A DNA stretch of 64,000 nucleotides from the NCBI GenBank assembly GCA_963921195.1, contig OY992540.1:15941136-16005135 (forward strand). Direction: 5' to 3'. Position 1 is the first letter of the stretch, and the number at the start of each line of letters is the position of its first letter. Made by a program: the position numbers and the translations under genes. Below are positions 56,826-64,000 of the stretch, in pieces. The stretch comes from Pegoplata infirma. Its lineage: Eukaryota > Arthropoda > Insecta > Diptera > Anthomyiidae. Under the pieces are notes generated by a model. That model saw only the letters and a program-made list of their open reading frames with translations, ran no database searches and was not told the origin of the DNA.

Positions 56826-58710
56826 AAGGGACATTCCATGTCAAATCGAACACTTTGAAAATATTTTTTTTTAGATTTTCCCAATTTTTTTACAGTTTTT
56901 AGTGCCTTTCGAAAACTCCTTCGTGGTAAATTTTCAGATTTTTTTGATGACCCCTTCAAACGACATCGAATTTTTAAAAATTACTAGTTTGTTCCTTTAA
57001 TTAAACTTCTTTTACTCATAACGTCTTCAATAATGGTCCAAATTTCAAATTATTATTTTTTTTTAATTTTTATTTTTTTACGTATGTACTCTAAAAAAAA
57101 ACCACCCCAAAATGTTCTTAAAAGCGCTCTAGTATGCGATTTTTAAGCTTTAAAAATTAAATCTCATTTTTGAAAATGTTTGTACTCTTCGATTTTTTTT
57201 AAATTTTTTTGTGTAAAACTTCTATCGATTCTACAAATTTTTTGCCCACGAGGATTGTGGGATAACCATTATTACTATTTTTAAAAAATGTTTGAAAAAA
57301 TTTTATTGTAATTTTCCAATCTTAAAATCATTTCTACTGTTCCAATGGTGCGTCATAGAGGGTTCATTTATAAGACCGACCCCCATTAATTTTTACTTCT
57401 CAACATTTCTTTGGAACAAACTAATACCCTATCTCCAATTTCTAAAGGGGCTCACACACAAAACGACATTTTTTAAAATTTGCTCCAACCGCTCTAACTG
57501 CCCTAATAGTGCCCTTAGAGCAACAAAATGTATAACCGACCCACAATATTTTTTTAGTGCAAACATTTTCTCTAAACAAACCTACCCTCAATCTCTAATT
57601 GTTGAGGCGGTCCCCATACAATTTTTTTTTTATTTTTTATAATTTGTTTTATTTAATCAGCTTCTACCGGTCCAATGGTGCGTCCGAGAGGGGTCATTAG
57701 TGAGACCGACCCCCATTTATTTTTACCCTCAAACATTTATGCTCCAACTGTTATTTGTATGGAGCCTACTTAGGGAGTGGAGATAGGGCGTAGGTATGTT
57801 TTACAAAAATGTTGGAGGGTAAAAATAAATGGGGGTCGGTCTCACTAATGACCCCTCGGACGCACCACTGGACCGGTAGAAGCTGATTAAGTAAAACAAA
57901 TTACAAAAAATAAAAAAAAATTGTATGGGGACCGCCTTAACAATTATAGATAGAGGGTAGGTGTGTTCAGAGAAAATATTTGGATTAAAAACTTAGTGGG
58001 TCTGTCATACATTTTGTTGCTCTAAGGGCACTATTAGGGCAGTTAGAGCGGTTAGAGCAAATTTTAAAAAATGTCGTTTTGTGTGAGAGCCCCCTTAGAA
58101 ATTGGAGATATGGTATTAGATTGTTGTAAAGAAATGTTAAGACGTAAAAATTAATGGGGGTCGGTCTTATAAATGACCCCTCTATGACGCACCATTGGAG
58201 CAGTAGAAATGATTTTAAGATTGGAAAATTACAATAAATTTTTTTCAAAAAATTTTAAAAAATAGTAATATTCGTTATCCCACGATCCTCCTGGGCAAAA
58301 AAATTGTAGAATCAATAGAAGTTTTACACAAAAAAATTTCAAAAAAATCGAAAAGTACAAACATTTTCAAAAATGAGATTTAAATTTTAAAACATAAAAA
58401 TCGCAATCTAGAGCGCTTTTAAAAAAATGTTGGGTTTTTTTTTTTTAAAAAAGTACGTAAAAAAACAAAAATTTTGATATAAAAAATTTTAAATTTGGAC
58501 CATTATTGAAGAAGTTATGAGTAAAAGAAGTTTGAGTAAAGGAACAAACTACCAATTTTTAAAAATTCGATATCTTTTGAACGGGTCATCAAAAATATCG
58601 GAAAATTTACCACGAAGGAGTTTTCGAAGGGTACTAAAAACTGTAAACAAATTGGGAAAATTTAAAAAAAAAAATTTCAATGTGTCCGATTTGACATGGA
58701 ATGCCCCATA
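56826..58710. mobile_element. 1.9-kb fold-back element (fold-back 6)
   Basis: The right end read inward is TGGGGCATTCCATGTCAAAT; the left is AAGGGACATTCCATGTCAAA. Arms of ~900 bp share ATGGTGCGTC..GAGGGGTCAT, AGACCGACCCCCATTTATTT and CTAACTGCCCTAATAGTGCC in inverted order. The loop is near 57745-57810. A decayed Helentron-like 3' end on the minus strand precedes it at about 56738-56775. Confidence 0.9.
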
Positions 58711-58984
58711 TATAAATATTTTCCACCAATAAAAATTTACACTGTTACCACACCTAGAAAAATTTTACAGTAACTATTTACGGTTATTCAAAAAGTTTTT
58801 AGTTAAAGTTGTTTTAAACGTTTTATCGTCTGTTTTGCAAGGAAACTAAAATATTGAATGATTTATACAGTTGTTGAAAAAACTACAAAAATTATGGAAA
58901 AATATTTTTATCAGTTAAATTATTTTTAACTAATTAAACCGTATAAATTTACAGAAGTATGGTTTTTGTAGTTTAAACAAAAGA

Positions 58985-59818
58985 AGTAGAAAAGTTAAAT
59001 TCGACTTGGCCGAATCTATGAATACCCTCCACAATGCCCTTTTTAAGTTATAGTAAATTTTCTAAAGTGAAAAAATAACATTTTTGATTAGAAATATTTT
59101 ATTTTGTGTAAAAACGCTATTTTTTTAACTAATTTAAAAAAAAAAAAATAATTTACTAAATTTTTTTTTAATGTAAAATTTTTTTCGAGTGTATTTTTTT
59201 TTCTTTTAGTGTAAAAATATTTTTGAGTGACAAAAATACGTTGTAAAATATTTTTGTGACTTACCAATGTTTTTAAAACATGTTTAACGGGTTTTCAACA
59301 CTTGAATTTAAGGTGAGGCGAATCTGAAATTTACGGTTTTGCTAATAACTTTTGATCCACTGGACCGATTTGGCTGAAATTCAATACGAACCAGCCCAGC
59401 GGAACGACAAATATATATGCCAAGCTTCAGCATCCTCAGGATTGTCTTTAGCAAGTTATCATGTTTTTTATATCGTAAATTCGTGAAAACCCCTTGCCGA
59501 AATTCACTCTTTTGTTCATAACCTTTGAACCACTGGACCGATTTCGCTGGATTGCAATACCAACCTGACCAGGTAAATGCCCAACATATGTGCCAAACTT
59601 CGGGAGCCTCCGTAAAGTCTTTCAAATTTAGCGTGTTTTCAACAGACAGACGGACAGACAGACAGACGGACCGACAGACGGACGGACATCGCTAGATCGT
59701 CTTAGAATCGAATGAGGATCATTATATACTTTATGGGGTCTTAGACCAATATTTCGAGGTGTTACAAACGGAATGACAAACTTATATATACCCTCTATCA
59801 CTAGAGTGGAGGGTATAA
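58985..59818 (-). mobile_element. Helentron-like repeat, complete, reverse
   Basis: Left end AAGTAGAAAAGTTAAATTCG with the CGACTTGGCCGAA stem and ATACCCTCCACAATG; right end CACTAGAGTGGAGGGTATA. The minus strand carries a long GTCTGTCGGTCCGTCTGTCT tract near 59645-59690 and two sequence halves. The best-preserved reverse copy. Confidence 0.8.
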
Positions 59819-60869
59819 TAAAAAATTGCAAACAGTTTAAATAACTGAAATATCATTTGTTTTTACGGAATTTCTAGTCATTTATTAACGTTTAAAAATA
59901 ACTGAAAAAGTATGTTGTTTCAAATGACTTTTTTTCAGTTTTACTTACAAAATATTTTGTGTGCACAAATTCTATTTTTAGTAATCTCAACTTTACTACC
60001 ACTATCTTTCAACTTGTTTGTCTCTTGTATTTTTTTAAAAGGAAGCTCTTTTGCCAAAAAAAAAACTTTATTAATTGTGTAGTGTAAACGCCTTATTAAT
60101 TTTTTTTTTTATCACAAAAAGTAAATAAATTCTGATATAGTAAATTATTCATGTGAAAAAAAAAGTTCTGGTTTGTTTATATATTTGAAAAGTTTTTTTT
60201 TTTAAGGACTTTTTTTCATGTATGGATTACCCCCTGCAGGAATTTTGATAAATTGTATTATTCTGGTTTTGCTCTCAAAATACAAAACTGTAAAAATATG
60301 ATTTTTTTTTTTTTTTTGTTAACCTCACATATCACAAAAAAATGAGGTCAACCACAACATTGTTAGCAATAATAGTTATCTTAACTGTTGGTGGTACAAT
60401 TTAGAATCCTTTTATCATTTCAAACCAGAAAAAATAAAAACAAAATCATAAAACCAGACCCAGATTTAATAATAATGACTATGTTGGTATTTGAACCATA
60501 ATTTTGTATCCTCAAAAGCTCATTTAGATTGATATCAAAATATGAATGTGGATGATGCTTAAACAAGAATAAGAGATTTTGGATACAAAATAATACATTT
60601 ATAAATACTGCAACAAAACTTAATAGAGATTTAGCAAAAAAGTATAAAAGAAAAATTATTATGGATATTTTTGGCGTAAGTTCAAAAGAGTTTATTTGTT
60701 TAAATAACGTTTTAAAGACAATTATTTTATGTTAAGACAAATTTTGAATTTTTGTAGAATTACACAGTGCAACACATAAAATGTAAACTTTCTCTCGGCT
60801 ATATCTCGGAAACCAATTGGAATTTTGTTTTCCTGTCTTCGGCACCATGAAATTTATAAAATAAATTTT
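59819..60869. other. AT-rich stretch without a gene
   Basis: No strong repeats; no ORF with credible composition. Two Helentron-like copies flank it. Confidence 0.5.
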
Positions 60870-61541
60870 TTATACCCTCCACAATGCCCTTTTTAAGTGA
60901 ATAAATTTTTTTTATTTTGTGTAAAAAAACTTTTTTTTAAGTAATTTTTGAAAAAAAAAATATAATTTACAAATTTTTTTTTTTGAGTGTAAAATTTTTT
61001 TAGTGTAAAATTTTTTTTGAGTGTATTTTTTTTTTTAGTGTAGAAATATTTTTGAGTGACAAAAATACGTTGTAAAATATTTTTGTGACTTACCAATGTT
61101 TTTAAAACATGTTTAACCTGTTTTCAACACGTGAATTTAAGGTGAAACTAATCTGAAATTCACGGTTTTGCTAATAACTTTTGAAACAATGAACTGATTT
61201 GGCTGATATTCAAAACATTCCAGGGTAGGGGAACGAAAAATATATATGCCAAGCTTCAGCATTCTCCGAATTGCCTTTCGAAAGTTAGCGTGTTTTTTAT
61301 CTCGAAAATTCACGAAAAACCCTTGACGAAATTCAGACTTTTGCTTATAACTCTTGAGCCACTGGACCGATTTCACTGGATTGCAATACCAACCTGACCA
61401 GGTAAATGCCCAACATATATGCCAAACTTTAGGAGCCTCCGTAAAGTCTTTCAAAAGCTAGCGTGTTTTCAACAGACAGACTGACGGACGGACGGACATC
61501 GCTAGATCGTCTTAAAATCGATCGGGGACTATGAGTATATA
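60870..61541 (-). mobile_element. Helentron-like repeat, reverse, interrupted by a fold-back arm
   Basis: Starts TATACCCTCCACAATGCCCT without the hairpin, then GAGTGTA minisatellite, two GGTTCAAAAGTT-type halves and a short GTCCGTCCGTCCGTCAGTCT. The TGGGGCATTCC arm enters at the ATATATACTCATAG equivalent of the AAAGTATATAT site. Confidence 0.72.
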
Positions 61542-62469
61542 TGGGGCATTCCATATAAAATCGCACACTTTGAAATTTTTTTTTTTAGATTTTCCCAATT
61601 TGTTTACAGTTTTTAGTAGCCTTCGAAAACTCCGTGGTAATTTTTCAGATTTTTTTGATGACCCGTTCGAAAGATATTGAATTTTTAAAAATTTGTAGTT
61701 TGTTCCTTTACTCAAACTTCTTTTACTCATAACTTCTTCAGTAATGGTCCAAATTTCATTTTTTTTTTCTCAAAATTTTTGTTTTTTTACGTACTTTAAA
61801 AAAAAAATCCCAAAAAAATTCTTAAAAGCGCACTAGTATGCGATTTTTAAGTTTTAAAATTTAAATCTCATTTTTGAAAATGTTTGTACTCTTCGATTTT
61901 TTTGAAATTTTTTTGTGTAAAACTTCGATCGATTCTACAAATTTTTGGGTCAGGAGGATCGTGGGATAACGATGATTACTATTTTTTTAAATTTTTTGAA
62001 AAAATTTTATGGTAATTTTCCAATCTTAAAATCATTTCTACTGCTCCAATGGTGCGTCATAGAGGGGTCATTTATAAGACCGACCCCCATTAATTTTTTC
62101 GTCTTAACATTTCTTTGGAACAAACTAATACCCTATCCCCAATTTCTAAGGGGGCTCCCACACAAAACGAATTTTTTTTAAATTTGCTCCAACCGCTCTA
62201 ACTGCCCTAATAGTGCCCTTAGAACAACAACATGTATGACCGACCCACAATATTTTTTTAGTCCAAACATTTTCTCTGAACACACCTACCCTCTATCTTT
62301 AACTGTTAAGGCGGTCCCCATCAAATTTTTTTTTTTGTAAATTAGTTTTATTTAATCAGCTTCTACCGGTCCAATGGTGCGTACGAGAGGGGTCATTAGT
62401 GAGACCGACCCCCATTTATTTTTACCCTGCAACATTTTTTTAAAACATACCTACGCCCTATCTCCACTC
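61542..62469 (+). mobile_element. Single arm of the fold-back 6 family
   Basis: It starts TGGGGCATTCCATATAAAAT inside a Helentron-like repeat and follows the left arm of fold-back 6 for ~930 bp, through ATGGTGCGTCATAGAGGGGT and AGACCGACCCCCATTTATTT, to CTACGCCCTATCTCCACT. No inverted partner follows. Either a half element or a deletion product. Confidence 0.85.
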
Positions 62470-62680
62470 ATAGTTTTCCAGAAAATTCGAATAAAATAAT
62501 TTTTTACAATTCAATCGCGATTTTTGCAAAAAGTGCTCGATCGAAGATTTTGGTTTTCGTTGCTAAATTATTCTTAGACATCCCAAATACATATTCAAAA
62601 AAATGGCCAATTTGGACAAAAAGTCCAAAAAATTTTATATTCCCGGTGAAAAATATTCGTATATGAAAACATATACGAGG

Positions 62681-63035
62681 TAGTGTCCGACCGAACAGTT
62701 CGGACAAAAAACGTCATTTAATCAAAAATTTGGTTAAGAAAGTACTTTCAACCACTTTTTTATATGGAATAGGATTGTTGGCGCGATGGAAGATGATTCT
62801 GAGTGTAAAATTTAAGAACGAGCACGAAGTAAAGCCGCAATTTCGAAGTTCGGTAACAGATCTGTTTTCAATTCAGACGAACGTTCGGTTACCGAACATC
62901 TAAATTATTGCTTAAGTTCGTCCTAGCCATTAAATTTGAAAGTCAGTCTATTGCCTAAACAAACGGCCATCAGAAAAAGCTGTTAAAAATGCTTGCAAAT
63001 ATTGATTTTTGGCCGAACTGTTCGGTCGGACACTA
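62681..63035. mobile_element. 355-bp hAT-type MITE
   Basis: Inverted ends TAGTGTCCGACCGAACAGTT on both sides, flanked by the 8-bp duplication ATACGAGG (62673-62680, 63036-63043). No ORF. The interior repeats CGAACGTTCGGTTACCGAAC-like palindromes. Confidence 0.9.
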
Positions 63036-63043
63036 ATACGAGG

Positions 63044-63773
63044 TTATATAGAAGTTAGGAGGTCGGGGGAGTCCCTTTCGCGATTAATGTAAACAACTCA
63101 TTCGCGCATTAAAAATATCATTTTATTATAATTTTTTTTTTGTAACCACGCCCCAAAAAACGGGCGCACCAAAAAAAATTAGCATTTCCTAATTTATTAA
63201 TTAATAAATAATTAAATTAATTTTTAAACAAATATAATTAATACTTTTCGAAATAATCTTTCAATTAAATTCAAACTTTAATGGATGTTTTATAAATTTT
63301 ATTAATCCTTTTTGAATTCCAAAAAATCTTTTTAAATAGAATTTTCAATTTTCAAATGGAATTTTTTAATTCCAATTGATATTTTTTGTGAATCGCGTCT
63401 GATAGTGGTGTAGTAAAACTTTTTATTAACAAAAAAAAATACATTGAAAAAAAAATATTTATAAAATTACACAACATTGCAATTTTAAAATTGATAACCC
63501 TATAACCTTTTCAAAACAAATCGTCTGATTTCAAAAAGCATACAATTTATATTTTTCTACACATTTAGCAAAATGACGTCTTAAACTATTAGCAGATAAT
63601 TATGAATTAAATGAAAAATAAACAGAAAAGAAGAAATAATTTTACAATACACCTAAAAATATGCTATAAAAAATTACTGTTTGATAAAAAAAACTTGCAA
63701 AAATATGTCAAAAATCCTTAAAATATGTTTAAAAAAAAAATAATTTAAATAAATTTTTCTTTTTTCTTTTCAG
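63044..63773 (+). other. 3' end of the giant intron
   Basis: AT-rich, repeat-poor sequence ending in a TTTTTCTTTTTTCTTTTCAG tract at the acceptor. A branch-point candidate such as TTTAAAT/TTAAC cannot be singled out. Confidence 0.5.
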
Positions 63774-63847
63774 AATTTTTGTTAATCGTTCCCTTCATTT
63801 GGAAAATATTAAATTCTATGGCTTTGATATGGATTATACCTTGGCGG
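63774..63847 (+). CDS. NT5C2: cN-II exon with HAD motif I (DMDYT)
   Basis: A 74-nt exon lies between a polypyrimidine tract plus CAG acceptor (63771-63773) and a GGTAAGT donor (63847/63848). It reads [20 protein letters not shown] then YTLA, which is the diagnostic start of the cytosolic IMP/GMP-specific 5'-nucleotidase II catalytic core. The first Asp of DMDYT is the HAD-superfamily nucleophile that forms the phospho-aspartate intermediate; the second Asp is the general acid/base. Known role of the family: cytosolic dephosphorylation of IMP and GMP, allosterically activated by ATP, setting purine pools. The exon begins with the last base of a split Glu codon, matching the phase left by exon 12814-13556, and leaves one base for the next exon. 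The codon use is ordinary and unlike the AT-rich surroundings. Confidence 0.95.
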
Positions 63848-63916
63848 GTAAGTTTACACTCTTTTGAATTTCCCCACCTTTCTTACTTTCTAACACCTTT
63901 AAATTCCTAATTTCAG

Positions 63917-64000
63917 AATACAAATCCCCTCAATATGAACAAATGGGTTTTGATTTAGTCAAAGAACGTTTAGTGGCCATGGGTTATCCCAATGAAATTA
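63917..64000 (+). CDS. NT5C2: cN-II exon, cut by window end
   Basis: After a 69-nt intron (63848-63916, GTAAGT...TTTCAG) the frame continues from DYTLA into [19 protein letters not shown] and then VAMGYPNEI. This is highly conserved in the cN-II family (tyrosine/Lys-Ser-Pro segment and the GYP turn after motif I). The exon is open to the last base of the window, so the rest of the enzyme (motifs II-IV, effector sites, acidic C-terminus) lies downstream. The short intron here contrasts with the ~50-kb intron before it. Confidence 0.95.

Larger units (their letters stand above)
13557..63773 (+). other. ~50.2-kb intron of the cN-II gene
   Basis: Donor GTAAGTGG at 13557 and acceptor TTTTCTTTTCAG ending at 63773 enclose 50,217 nt that are almost entirely repeats plus one nested gene on the opposite strand. 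The last 100 nt before the acceptor are T-rich. Whether other alternative first exons of the nucleotidase lie inside cannot be told from sequence alone; I saw none. Confidence 0.75.

Noticed and set aside
57292..57642. Similar ORFs at 57292-57642, 57985-58248 and 61945-62181, and SKRSLSKGTNY-type ORFs at 58517, 61512
   Set aside because: They lie in the arms of one fold-back family, so similarity is DNA identity. No recognisable domain and differing stops.

Overview
The window is nuclear DNA of a dipteran insect, most likely a calyptrate (blow fly / house fly) type genome. The evidence is a strongly AT-rich sequence, short GT-AG introns, a gypsy LTR element with fly-type LTR ends (AGTTAC...AATT), 5'-truncated LINEs, and many copies of an interspersed repeat. 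That repeat starts ATACCCTCCAC, carries a GTCC/GTCT microsatellite, and ends in a TTCGGC...GCCGAA hairpin followed by TTTAAC...CTTG. The genus is an inference.

Two host genes are visible. The main one, on the + strand, is a cytosolic purine 5'-nucleotidase (cN-II/NT5C2 family). A long low-complexity 5' coding exon (12814-13556) is joined, in matching phase, to a 74-nt exon (63774-63847) that carries the HAD nucleophile motif DMDYT. A third exon (63917 to the window end) follows after a 69-nt intron. The joining intron is about 50.2 kb, so nearly four fifths of the window is one giant intron. Nested in it on the - strand is a small two-exon gene for a secreted 165-residue MBF2-family protein (36760-37000 and 33206-33462).

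Layout. 1-12.8 kb: upstream region of decayed repeats, palindromic minisatellite, two fold-back elements, Helentron-like repeats and an RTE-like LINE tail; a duplicated block with a conserved stem-loop lies just upstream of exon 1. 12.8-13.6 kb: exon 1. 13.9-18 kb: Helentron-like repeat split by a 951-bp fold-back, then a Transib-like element. 19-31 kb: more TIR elements, a 1.26-kb fold-back, a hAT-type element (8-bp target duplication) that itself contains a 2-kb fold-back, and ~0.5-kb tandem repeats. 33.2-37.1 kb: nested MBF2 gene. 37.6-43 kb: TIR element with three tRNA-like Pol III modules, minisatellites, tRNA-headed SINE. 43.8-56 kb: a ~160-bp tandem-repeat element interrupted by a very young gypsy retrotransposon, itself carrying two MITEs and one LINE. 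56-63 kb: 1.9-kb fold-back, a half copy of it, Helentron-like copies and a hAT MITE, then the splice acceptor of the nucleotidase gene.

The striking theme is transcribed secondary structure. If the 50-kb intron is transcribed from exon 1, its pre-mRNA would contain at least four long inverted-repeat hairpins (arms about 0.45 to 0.9 kb) and many small palindromes. Nested insertions with readable target duplications allow a relative chronology.
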